DNA of 64,000 bases from positions 21,268,001 to 21,332,000 of the forward strand of contig NC_079884.1 in the NCBI RefSeq assembly GCF_029227915.1, written 5' to 3'. This document shows positions 12,401 through 22,957 of the stretch, in pieces. The position numbers and the translations under genes are program-made. Position 1 is the first letter of the stretch, and the number at the start of each line of letters is the position of its first letter. Source of the DNA: Hydractinia symbiolongicarpus. Its lineage: Eukaryota > Cnidaria > Hydrozoa > Anthoathecata > Hydractiniidae. The notes under the pieces are model-generated. The model was given only the letters and a program-made list of their open reading frames with translations, searched no databases and was not told the origin of the DNA.

Positions 12401-15400
12401 TAGGGCCGTCACCTAAAATCTTTTTAATAACATAAAAAGAAAGAGTATTTCTCTGATATCTCCAAAAAAGTTAAATTTTCATCCAAAATATTGGTTCTTT
12501 TTAAAATCTCCTAAAAAAAATGTTTATTGTAACATTATTTTTAATCAAATAGTAACTTTTTGTTACTACGTTTTATGTGACAAAAAATGGACCATACTTA
12601 CTTCAATTCGAATTGAAAACTTCTAGGGCATTAAAATAAGGAGAGGCTTGATCAGTGACTTCATTTCCTCCTAAAATATGGAATGGTTTTTTAGTGTTTT
12701 CCTCCTAAATTCAACTCCTAAATTACGAAGTTTTAAATCTGTGACCACCTTGTAATTAGTTAACTCACAAATACTTTTCTTGTGAAACACAGATTTCTTG
12801 CTTTTTAAGTAATTCTTGTTTTATATTGATAGGGAGAAGCAGGCGACCGAGGAAGAATTGGTCCCAGAGGACTGAAAGGCGTTACGGTATAATAATAAGG
12901 GATTTATTATCGTGAACAGGTGCTATAGAGATGGATTTAATTTCACCTCCGTATATCTAGGGAAAACCTGGTATGGCTGGACTACCTGGCAAGATAGGCA
13001 AAGATGGCGAAAAGGTGGGAATCTGTTTTATAAATTTAATGTGAATAGGTTTGTTTGTTTTTGATGTAGTGGAATTGTTTAATCTAGGGTGATATTGGAC
13101 AAAGAGGGAATCCTGGTAAAGATGGGGTGAGAGGAGAGCAGGTAATAATGGAATTTGTTATGATTTTTTTTATCTGTATATGCGTTTCTTGCATTTATTC
13201 ATTCAAAGTTTTTCAAGGGGATAAAGAAAAAACGTTGAATTTAATTATAGGGTGAGCAAGGTCCTCCTGGTTCTCAAGGTGAAAGAGGACTCCCTGGGCC
13301 AATGGTATGAATTCGTAGTTTTTAAAAGTACTCCTGCTGTTGTCAACTTTTCCTTTTTATTTTCTATCTTTTTTTGCGTATTATAGGGACCAGCTGGAAG
13401 TCGAGGGAATATTGGGGAAGCAGGACCAAGAGGAAGTAAGGTATATTCTAACTCTTAATATTTAGGCTTTTATAAATTTAAGTAAAACCATTTGTTTTTG
13501 TTGCATTTCATTTTAAAGTGTTGGGCTTAAATCAGGAAAGTTTGTGTCGCAATGGTGAGCAAAAAAAAAAACGCAAAATTTTCTTTGCCATGCGCTTTTC
13601 CGACCAAAAACTAACAATATCAGGTTTAAGGTAATTAACGTCCCTGAAATGAGCCTCAGTAATAATGTTCAGTATTTCTTTAGGGACCAGATGGGCCAAT
13701 GGGTATTCCTGGTGAAGCAGGTCCTCCTGGAATTGTTGTAAGTTGCACACTACCTTTTTTATGTATTGTTTTGTAACGAGAAAAGTGTTGCTTAAATATG
13801 ACACATAATCTATAGGGTGTTCCTGGAAAAGATGGGCCGCCAGGCGACCGTGGAAACACTGGTTTGCGGGTATGTTATTATTTTCAAAGTTTACTTGTAA
13901 GCAATTTTTTGTTCTAAGTTTTTTTATAACTTTATTAAGGGCGAACCTGGTGCACAAGGTGATAGAGGCAAGCAAGGGAAACCTGGACTTAAGGTAGGAA
14001 AGAAAAGAAAGGTTTAGATTCCGGGTTGGGTTCTATGTTTTGACTTGTTTGCGACGATTGTTTTATATTCAAAGGGAAATGTTGGTGCATCGGGAAAACC
14101 TGGTTTACATGGAAAACGTGGAGAGAAGGTAGATATACTTTAGTTAAGTTGCTTACTATTATCTTGCTTAATTTTCATTTTTTTAAAATACATGGACCAT
14201 TTTTTTCATAGGGTTCGATAGGTGTACCTGGGGAAAAGGGTATTGTTGGAAAGCCAGGCCTGTCCGTATGTATTAGTTTGTATTTATCTCTTTTTTTCTC
14301 AGTATTATTTCTCCAACGCAAAGGAAACAGCATCTTTTTTGCTCTCAGGTTCGTGGAAACCGTCTTAACATTGTACCATCTTGCCATACTGTTATCCTTC
14401 ACTAAGCTTGTAGTTTACATTCTTTTTTACATATAGTATTTACTTTTAGGGTAACGATGGTCCGAAAGGTAATAAAGGTGAAATAGGAAGACAAGGCTTG
14501 AAGGTAATCCAAGATCACTATACGCTTCTTCTGATTGTGTTTTCGCTTTTTATTTGCAATGCGTCGTTATTGTTCTCTCGGTGTTCATATATTTTTCTAC
14601 TTTTTTAGGGAATAAAAGGTGTTTCAGGACCAAAAGGACCTGTTGGTTTGAGAGGGGAAAAGGTAAGTCCAAATATTTTATTTTCTAAACTGTTTCAATA
14701 TAAACAAATGTTTGTATCTTGCGGGAATGATTTAGATTATCTGGATTTCAATCCACAGAAAAAATCCAAATGAAATTATGTGAATTTTGTTATTTAAAAA
14801 AATTTGTTATGGAGGATTTTTTAACTTATTAATTTTTTTTTTCATTAAAAACACTAGGGTTCAACGGGAAGAGCTGGATCAGATGGATCGACAGGATTGC
14901 CAGGTCCTCCTGTAAGTTCAACATTTTTCACTTGATTGTTGAATTGATTGTTGATAAATTTCTTGATTTTATGTTGTTTGCGTCACTTATGCAGCGTTCT
15001 TATTCTGTATAGCTGAATTTCCTCTCAACAGCAAAACGGAAGAAAACAAAATTTGATTGGCTTTCTGCTAATTATTCATTCTTTTGTTTTTATAATTTTT
15101 TTTGTTCTTATACGCAAAAAAAGTTGAAATGATTTCAGCTTTTAGTTTGGATCGGAACAGATCGGGACGGAAATGTAAATCAAGCAGTCATACTGCAGAA
15201 ATTACAATTTCCTGCCTCGATCTCTTCCATTTTGTTTTTGAGGGGAAATCCACCTTATCGCTCCAAGCAACTTAAAACCTTAAAATAGGTTCCTTTTTTT
15301 TCAATATGAGTTGCAGTACCATAAAAATGATTGTGAATCTGATTGGATTTCTGATGTTTAAACGTATGTTTTTTTAGGGTTTAAACGGCTCACCAGGAAA

Positions 15401-18400
15401 AAATGGGAGAAAAGGTAGCATTGGTGAACAAGTGAGTTTGTTGCTTTCGTAATGATAATGCTGGTAAAAACAGAAAATGAAAAGAGTTTATTTTTATGAC
15501 TAAACTCGATTTTGTATTTACTGAATTGATCTTTTATACACTTAATTAATATTTAGGGTTTGCAAGGTCCACCTGGTGAAGTTGGCGAACGGGGACCCAC
15601 CGGCCCACTTGTAAGTATTGTTGGGTAAAGTTTATGGACATAACTAAATGCTGTTAATGATTTATCTATTCTTAACAGCCGGTTTTATTAGAGATCATTC
15701 TCAATATTTTGACGTACAAATGATGTACGTGTACCATTTTTTATAATGATAGAAATTTTTCTTTTAGGGCCCACCTGGACCAAGAGGAATTGAGGGTAAA
15801 CAAGGCAAAACTGGACCACAGGTAACCCAAAAATTTCTGATAAAAATGTTTGACTTTAACGTGCGTTCATAGCAAAAACTGAAACGAGGTTTAATTTTAC
15901 GTGCATTAAGTTTAATTTTTAGAAATTGCGAAATCTGAAACAACTTTTTGCTTATTCTATCTTAGTTTTAATGCGAGCCTGGTTTTTACACATTTGTTTT
16001 TAATCTATTTTTTTTTTCATTGGAATGACTTTTTTGTAATATATACAGGGCGATCCGGGTGCTCCTGGTATCAATGGTCCAACAGGTGCAATGGGACCAC
16101 AAGTAAGTGAAATCATTTACAAACTGTCAACTTTGAAAAACATGTTTTGTACATCTTTGTTTTCATGTCAAAATATTTTAAATCGATCCATTCGCGAAAG
16201 TTTTTTTCGCGAATTTAAATTTAAATTAATTTTCCCCTGACATTTAAATATGCTGTGAAATATTCTATTATATCTCATTTCTGGTTTGGTTACATTGGCT
16301 TTATTTGTGTGTTTCAGGGTAAACGGGGACCAGAAGGAGAAGCTGGCCCAAGAGGTCCAAGAGGCGAAACTGTAAGTACAATTTTTGTTTCAAATTTACT
16401 ATCTTATTTAAGGTCAGGTTCGTAAAAAATTTGGAAAACAACTTCACAAAAATATTAAATGTGAGGACATTTGTGTATTACATGCATAATTTATTTCTTT
16501 TCTTCCCAGGGTCCACCAGGAGACAAGGGTCCAGTTGGCTCACCTGGTAGTCCTGGAATTGTGGTAAGTTATTTTTTCCTTTTAAGAAAGATTATCTAAC
16601 GAATAGAAAAAGAAAAAATAGCAACCCATTAAGATAAACTTTTCATGCTTTGTTACACATAATAAGTTTGTTTTAAATGCAAATTTTTTTTTTTTATTTT
16701 TTATTGATTTTATTGATACTTTGGTAAAGGTTTACTGTCCATGGCATCATTTTGTTAAACTTCCTGAATAATTAAGTATATAATAAGGATTATGTGAATA
16801 CTTATATATTTCTGTGTCATTTTTGAGATATGTTTTTTGTGCTCTCGTTATTTCCTGCAAACAACCAGTTCGCAAGCTTAATATCTTAAATCTTTTAGGG
16901 TGTTCCAGGTAGCGCTGGAATTCAAGGCTTGCCTGGGGAACACGGAGATCAGGTATATTATTTTGTTTTTTTTACAGTTGTAAAATAAAGTCTTAAAAAA
17001 ATAATAACACTTTCGATCGTCCACAAGACAAGTTTTCACGTGTGTGTTTATTGGTGAACCACAAGTGCTTTAGTATACTGTTTCTTCTTGACTATTATTT
17101 TCAGGGTGGTCCTGGGCCAATAGGCGTACCTGGAAAAATGGGCCCAAAAGGCAATCAGGTATATTTTACAATTACAACATAGTTGAGATTTTAAAACTTA
17201 AACTTCGGATTAAATTTCCATATTTAAAGCGACGGTTTTTGTATTCTATGTTTGTCGCATTTTCTGACGTTACATGACGTTGTTGCTAGGGCGAACGTGG
17301 TATGGACGGCATGATGGGAAGTCGTGGAGAGAAAGGAAAAACCGTATGTATATATTTTAGAATTTACAACAGTCGTCAACATAACGAGAGTTCTTTATTC
17401 TTATGGTAATGTTACCTTCAGGGCCCGCGTGGTGATGGTGGCTCAAATGGACGACCGGGACCGATAGGACCCAAGGTAAGATGTTTTTTGTAAATTGCTA
17501 AAAACAAATTCAGTGGAAGGAGTCGGGTTATTTAGCAGATTATTTTAAGCGGAGAAACTTCTAACAGTGTCAATATCGTTATGTTCGCGTAGATTTGTAT
17601 TTCAGAAATCAAGGCTGCTTGATGAATTTTTATCAATTAAAAAATATTCAAAACAATTTTGTTTTCTTTTTATTTCAGGGAGAGCCTGGATTCAAGGTAA
17701 GCATTATTAAACGTTACACAATGTTTATTTTGCGTTGTAATTTTTTGTATACCTATGCTTTAAAATATTGCATTAACGGCAGAAATTTTCGCGAGGATAA
17801 CTATGCGAAATTTAGGGCGTAAAACATTCGCGGGTAAGCAATTATCTGCTATTTTGTGAAAAAAAAATTTTTACGATTTTTATTTTAAAATGTTTTAACA
17901 CAAACTTTTGCGAGAAAGTTTATGCCAGTGTATTTTTTTTTTGCCCTTAAAGTACATCTTTGGAATCGCAACAAGAACATACATATATAATTAGACGAGT
18001 TAGCTATTTACAATGCAGTCTCCATAGTAAAACTCAACAAGCGCATAAGTAAACAGTTCATTCTGTGAAGACTTCTTGTATTGTTTTAGGGTGAAAAAGG
18101 AGACAGAGGATATGACGGCAACAAGGTATAGTGACCAGTTTTTTGGTTCGTATAAATTTTTTTTTCAGACCTGTTAGGCAAATGTTGATAACACTTTTGA
18201 ACTAACTAAACAATATTTATTTTTTGTTTTTAGGGTGTACAAGGCCCGGACGTAAGATTATATACTTCATAATTTCCCTTTTTACCTCCATCGTTCATAT
18301 TTCTTTGTGATGGTAACGTTTTGAAGTCGACATTTTCGCGAAAATCTAATTTGCGAAGACTAAAAATAATGTTTTTAATTGTTATAAATTTTTGATTTTA

Positions 18401-20662
18401 CCAATTCGTTTATTCCTCTTTCTGTAATGTTTTTATTCTATTTCAGGGACCACCAGGACCGCCGGTAAGTACTATTTTATATTCGTTTATTTTTCTTATT
18501 TTTCACTCAATCTATTTAACAAAAGCATAATACGAATCTAGCTGGGGCTAATAACTGTCAACACTTTAGCAATAACTCCTGACAAAACGTTTCTGTTTAT
18601 AACAATAGCGTTTTTTATTGTATTGGTGCACCCCTGAGACTGTCAAGTAACCAATGGTGTTTTTTTATCTTTTCAGGGAAATCCGGGAAGTGTAAGTATC
18701 AGTTACAATGTTTATCCACGTCTTACCGTTTTTATTTGCTTGTTTGTTTGTTTATTATCGTTATTTTTTATCATAAGTATTTTTATTTGTTTTTTATTTC
18801 TTTGTTTAGAATCATTTCCTCTCGGGGTTTATAGATAAAAATTTAGGGGTGTATGAAGAGCCTGGTAGTGGCGGCCACGGGCGTAAACGAAGAAGCACAG
18901 AAGAGAAAACATTTATTGAACTTGATGAAAAGATGACGAAGGTCGCTAAAACTGTTGGTCAGATAAAAGAACCTGAAGGGAAAAAAGACAATCCGATACG
19001 ACATTGTAAAGATATGCTGAAGTGCAGCAAAAAATATGTGGATGGTATGCACTATTCATGTTTATGTATGGCACTTAAGTAGAGAGTTGATGAATTTCTT
19101 TTTGTCAATTCGTCTTTTAGCGAAATATTTCGCCAAATTTTGATCGAAAAAGTTCACCTGAACAAAGAAGTGATTGAAGGAACTACACAGAAATTATTAG
19201 TGAACATTTTATAAAGAGATTATTCTCTGTAATTCGAGTGTGCCGAAGACGTTTGATTCATTACTGCTAACGTAACAATCATTCAATTCGAGTTACTGTT
19301 AAAAGATTGTTCTTTATATTTATGTCCGTAATATTTCAGGATACTATTACATCGATCCAAATCAGGGCAATCCATCAGATGCTGTGCTGGCATTTTGTAA
19401 CTTCACTGCTGGTGGCGAAACATGTGTTTCTGCCGATCCTAGAAATTACTCGGTAAGCAGAATTGCGAGCTATTAACCTGTTACTTTCCTCCCATCTTTC
19501 AAGTTGTAGAACTGACGCAAACTATGGGGGTCGTTATAGAAGTTTACCTTTTTTAGTTTCATTTTGTTGATTCCAGATAACATTATGTTTAGATATATAC
19601 TGAATATCCATATGATGTTACTGAGAAAAAATGGTTTAGTGAAACTAAGGAAGGCTTCAGGGTGAGTTTGTGGATGTTTCACTTTTATGTATTTTTCTCT
19701 CATTTTTTTACCAGTACTTTTTCTTTAAAATTCTGTGTAAGTCACTAAACTCAAGTATCAACAGCTCGTTCATTAATCGCTTCATCTGTGTTTAATTTCT
19801 TAGTAAAGTTAGTAGTAATAGGTAACGTAAGGACAAGTTTTTGTTTTTACCTTAGGTGACATATACAAAAGTTCACCGCTCACAGTTGACTTTCTTGCGG
19901 TTGCTAAGCGATGAAGTACATCAGAATATTACCATCACAACACCGTCATCGGTCGAAGTCACCGACGTGGATTTGCGCAGGTTAAAATTCAAAAATCGAC
20001 AAGATTATATTTCTAAGGAATTCGTGACGTCGCGCAAGCAGATATGTATGGTAAGTATGCAAATATTTTTGTTGTCCTCTGCGTTTAGTTTTAAAAAACC
20101 TTTAAAAATACTTAGAAAAAGTGAAGCAGTTTGAAACCATTTTAAACTCTTCTCTTCCTATTTTAGTTGCCTAATTTAGCGGTGCTCAGAATGCGTAAAA
20201 CTAACGACCCCAACTCTCCCAGAAACCGGTGAATATTGAATTTAGTGTGTGCGCGAAGGATAACCATGATTTTTACCCTGGGATAAAAGTCGGCACCCCT
20301 AGATTGCTGGAAAATGTCTTGAAATTGCATAAAATCCGTTTAAGAAGGGAGTGGAAATAATATTGTTATTTTTTATTCTTGTTTAAAAATCATTTTTACT
20401 TAAAAAAATATTGGGGAATAAAAAAGAAAGCTTCCCAGAAACGAGAAATTCAATGTTTATCAGATCATAAAGTTGAAGAAAAATATGTTATTTTCTTTAG
20501 AATACAAAGTGTAGTTTATCTATAACGATGTCATCAGATGATGTAGACGTGTTGCCAATAACAGACTTTAAATTACATGGCTACTACACTAGCAGCTATT
20601 CTTTCAATACAGTGGATTCATCTCTTCTCTCATTCCACGTTGGACCACTGTGTTTCAAGTAG
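3396..20662 (+). CDS. fibrillar collagen alpha chain (TSPN-type, V/XI-like), complete, about 69 coding exons
   Basis: This is a secreted procollagen chain that trimerises through its C-propeptide and assembles into extracellular matrix fibrils. Joining the exons at GT/AG borders gives about 1555 residues: signal peptide (~1-22), TSPN N-propeptide (~24-249), Ser/Thr-rich variable region (~250-300), an uninterrupted Gly-X-Y helix (301 to about 1299, 333 triplets) and a COLFI C-propeptide of about 257 residues ending GPLCFK. The start is the first ATG of an ATGATG pair followed by a hydrophobic leader. Its exon ends in phase 1 and joins cleanly to the TSPN exon at 3833. Family helices are normally about 338 triplets, so this one is slightly short. 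Helix exons are 54 or 45 bp and each begins with a Gly codon, with none of the fused 99/108/162-bp exons of vertebrate genes. AATAAA at 21032-21037 is a possible polyadenylation signal. The first exon is the least certain part; the rest is secure. Confidence 0.95.
3833..5123 (+). other. collagen exons 2-4: TSPN (laminin-G-like) domain and variable region
   Basis: The exons are 3833-4362, 4653-4799 and 4971-5123. Exon 2 holds most of the TSPN fold: GFCPN, then a WFGIRI strand, then [11 protein letters not shown] and FMDCS, which match the conserved K-WHR-ISV and DC landmarks of the family. Exon 3 starts [13 protein letters not shown] and has [10 protein letters not shown], giving four cysteines in total as in the type V/XI TSPN. 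It ends in a Pro-rich stretch. Exon 4 is a Ser/Thr-rich variable segment. It leads straight into the main helix: I see no minor triple helix and no separate NC2 hinge, both normally present in V/XI N-propeptides. Confidence 0.9.
8151..8206. repeat. short tandem duplication in the longest helix intron
   Basis: A unit of about 25-30 bases (AAGTCAAGAGTGATAAATAT...) occurs twice in a row, the second copy with a single change. It has no coding content. Confidence 0.6.
17784..17945. repeat. TTCGCGAA-rich dispersed repeat in an intron
   Basis: The stretch carries TTTTCGCGAGG, ATGCGAAATTT and TTTTGCGAGAAAG motifs. Similar fragments occur at 16190-16225, near 18331, near 37930-38010 and at 55805-56040. 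It is probably a degraded dispersed element. Confidence 0.4.
18810..20662 (+). other. collagen exons 65-69: C-telopeptide and COLFI C-propeptide
   Basis: The exons are 18810-19044, 19340-19452, 19593-19661, 19856-20050 and 20501-20662 (stop at 20660-20662). Recognisable COLFI landmarks are RHCKDMLKC, then [13 protein letters not shown] (family WIDPNQGC), [39 protein letters not shown] and the terminal VGPLCFK. A furin-type site, RKRR before Ser, lies at 18882-18893. Seven cysteines are present. The canonical third (NQG-C) and sixth (IT-YHC) positions are occupied by Asn and Thr-type residues, and one extra Cys (NTKC) follows ICM. The domain is therefore divergent but complete, and drives chain association before cleavage. 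Confidence 0.93.
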
Positions 20663-22066
20663 AGACGTAACCCTCCATAAAAATATTTCAAGTCGAAGGT
20701 CTTCTAGTGCTCATGTGAAAACTATTTTTATTTGAAAGCAATAATATAAGTTGTAAATAAGTTTGGATGTGATCGCGTAAATGTCGGAAACACTATGCCA
20801 TTTGCCGCTTTCTTTTCATTTTAACGTTTACCTGTTTTTGTGTTTGTCTTAAAGCTTATGGCATTTCTGTTCATGCTTATAAAACCGTTTTAGAGCGCAT
20901 GTGTATAAAATTGCTCCGTAAATTCACCTAAATTATTCTCATTTCTGTTAAAGATATAGATACGAAAATTTTTTATTTAGCCTGGATATAGAAAAAATGT
21001 CTTTCAATATCTTTTCTCCAGTTTTTTCTAAAATAAAATGATTTTTTTTACGTTTTAACGACAAAATCCTATTTATATGACTCGTTTTGTTGTTTTCTAT
21101 GTTAGAAAGAATATTTCAACAAGAATTTGAGTGTTCTTATTGTTGTAAGAAGCATTAGTTAGAAATTAAACGGATACACTGAGCCTCCTCAGTTTCAGCC
21201 AAAAAATAAGAACATAGAAAATCAGCCTTAGGCTTAAATTGTTGTTTTTCTACTAAGAACTTACATAAACTTCACTTTTGCCATAAAATATAAACAATCC
21301 CGGATCTTTACTCTCTTAAGATACTTTCTTAAGATAACGATTTCCTGTGGTCGTTTCATTTTTCTGCTTCCATTTTTCATTAACACAATTATAGCGCTGT
21401 ATTCTGAACAAAAAAAACAAACTATTTTCCAAATTAACACATAAACTTGGAAGAGAAAATTTAAGAAGAAAGGCAATGAATAAGAACAATTCTGGATTCT
21501 GATTGTGTTCTCCCTATTAAAAACATAACAGAACAAACCCAGCGAAATAAAAGCCTTAAAAAATAAGAACAGCCAGTCTTTATCGCGTGCAACTAAATTA
21601 ACCAGGACGTTCGTAATGAAAAAACACACCAATAATTTCCGATGTAGAAATTATACAAGATGTGAGCGTGCAAGAAAATCTGCAGTATCATGTGAGAAAA
21701 GAGATACTTCAAGTCAAATAATAATAATGTTTGTAGGTGACAGGATGTTTCTTTATCCCACGCATTATTTCAATGTATCGTTAAAAACGATCTTAGGGGT
21801 GGGTTGAAAAGGGGTCTTGTGTGCGCCAGCGTGATGTCTGATAAGCACTTGTACTGGCACCAATTAGTAACGGAATTGAAAATATGGACGGAAATTGAAA
21901 TTGCACTGTCATTACACGTAATTTGAAAAATGTTTCCTTTTCATGCACGAACTGCGTGTTAATTACTTGACGTTTAAAAGGTTATAAAGTTGAGACTAAG
22001 TTATCAATACAAGTAAGAGATCAGAGCGTTAGTTTGCATAGACAGAATCACATAAAAAATTACAAA
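20663..22066. other. collagen 3' region and GPCR 5' flank
   Basis: AATAAA at 21032-21037 may end the collagen transcript. The ORF at 21261-21632 on the minus strand is low-complexity and hydrophobic with no recognisable motif, and I do not call it. Nothing else was recognised. Confidence 0.4.
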
Positions 22067-22957
22067 ATGGATTGTAATCCGCGAATGTCGTTGCTACGAC
22101 CACCGGCGGTCTATTTATTTGGTGGCGCATTCGTTATCGTATCCATCATGGCGGCATCACTAAACATTTTGATTTTAGCAATTCTAAGTAAAAGGTGTAA
22201 AAAAGTACGATCAAACAAACTTCTGACTTCTCTGGCAATATCAGATGCACTAACTGGTTTACTTGTAGGCCCTATATCCGCCTGGCAAATGTTTCAGCAC
22301 AAAGCCCTGATTAATTGCAAAGTTGATTTGATCAGAAGGTACTTATTCGTTCTTTTAATTGGTTCGTCTTGTTTCGCGCTGGCGGGAATCGCTTATGATA
22401 GATATATATGCTTGACTAAGCTCAACAACTATGATAAGTATATGACAAGGAGAAAAATAACTATAATCATAGCATTCGGTTGGATATGTCCTGGATTGAT
22501 TCCTATATTGAAACTAGCTGGAAAGTTTCCTTATCTGTGTATTGGTAATGCTGTTCTGGTGTTTTCTTCGTTCTGTTTGGTCATCTGTTACATCTTCATC
22601 ACAAAAGCGGTCAGGAAGCAAAAGAGAATCATGAAGAAACATGCTTTAGAAATCAGCTTTACTTCTCCACAGAGAAGGTTAGAAACTTCAGTCAAGGAGA
22701 GTTGTTGTCAAAGATTGGAAAAAACAGTGACAATCTTGATTATTTGTCATTTGTGCTGTACTGTACCAATTACATCGTGGAGTATTCTTGATCTAGTCAA
22801 CTCAACTGTCGTCAATTTTATAAACACAGAAACTGTTCAATATATTTACACAGTTGTTATTTTTATATCCCAGACGAACTCGTGTTGCAACCCGATTATA
22901 TATTTCTTGAAAAACCCAGCAGTTCGGAAAGAACTACGCGATTTATTTAGAAAATAA
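22067..22957 (+). CDS. class A (rhodopsin-like) G protein-coupled receptor, orphan
   Basis: An intronless ORF of 296 residues encodes a seven-helix plasma-membrane receptor. I chose the ATG at 22067 (context ACAAAATGG); the open frame extends upstream only through non-ATG codons. Class A landmarks are N33 in TM1, LAISD with D60 in TM2, C84 before TM3 and C158 in a short second extracellular loop (likely disulfide), DRY at 111-113, W139 in TM4, Y175 in TM5, P234 in TM6 and NPIIY at 275-279 in TM7. The N-terminus is very short (~14 residues), which argues against a large-ligand receptor. The usual TM6 CWxP is CTVP here, so the toggle Trp is replaced by Thr232. The ligand cannot be told from the sequence. 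AATAAA at 23142-23147 is a possible polyadenylation signal. Confidence 0.92.
   Translation: MDCNPRMSLLRPPAVYLFGGAFVIVSIMAASLNILILAILSKRCKKVRSNKLLTSLAISDALTGLLVGPISAWQMFQHKALINCKVDLIRRYLFVLLIGSSCFALAGIAYDRYICLTKLNNYDKYMTRRKITIIIAFGWICPGLIPILKLAGKFPYLCIGNAVLVFSSFCLVICYIFITKAVRKQKRIMKKHALEISFTSPQRRLETSVKESCCQRLEKTVTILIICHLCCTVPITSWSILDLVNSTVVNFINTETVQYIYTVVIFISQTNSCCNPIIYFLKNPAVRKELRDLFRK

Larger units (their letters stand above)
5424..18691 (+). other. collagen exons 5-64: Gly-X-Y triple helix
   Basis: There are sixty phase-0 exons, each beginning with a GGN codon. Nine are 45 bp, starting at 6437, 6926, 7612, 7906, 8997, 9955, 10255, 11675 and 11898. Forty-six are 54 bp. Five at the 3' end are short: 17679-17696 (18), 18090-18125 (36), 18234-18251 (18), 18447-18464 (18) and 18677-18691 (15). 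The 54-bp exons start at 5424, 5607, 5743, 5871, 6270, 6693, 7418, 7755, 8859, 9155, 9355, 9494, 9680, 9812, 10118, 10677, 10823, 11177, 11310, 11547, 12033, 12165, 12310, 12833, 12961, 13088, 13251, 13387, 13684, 13816, 13940, 14075, 14212, 14450, 14609, 14858, 15378, 15557, 15768, 16049, 16318, 16510, 16899, 17105, 17290 and 17422. I saw no break in the Gly-every-third pattern. The longest intron is 7951-8858, in which I see no missed exon. Confidence 0.95.

Noticed and set aside
13532-13975. 147-codon minus-strand ORF overlapping collagen helix exons
   Set aside because: It is the antisense shadow of Gly-X-Y exons and introns at 13684-13993. It contains no motif, and the plus-strand exons explain the region fully.
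21261-21632. 123-codon hydrophobic minus-strand ORF
   Set aside because: The composition follows AT-rich low-complexity DNA (many Phe, Leu, Lys). There are no family motifs, and it lies in the collagen 3' flank.
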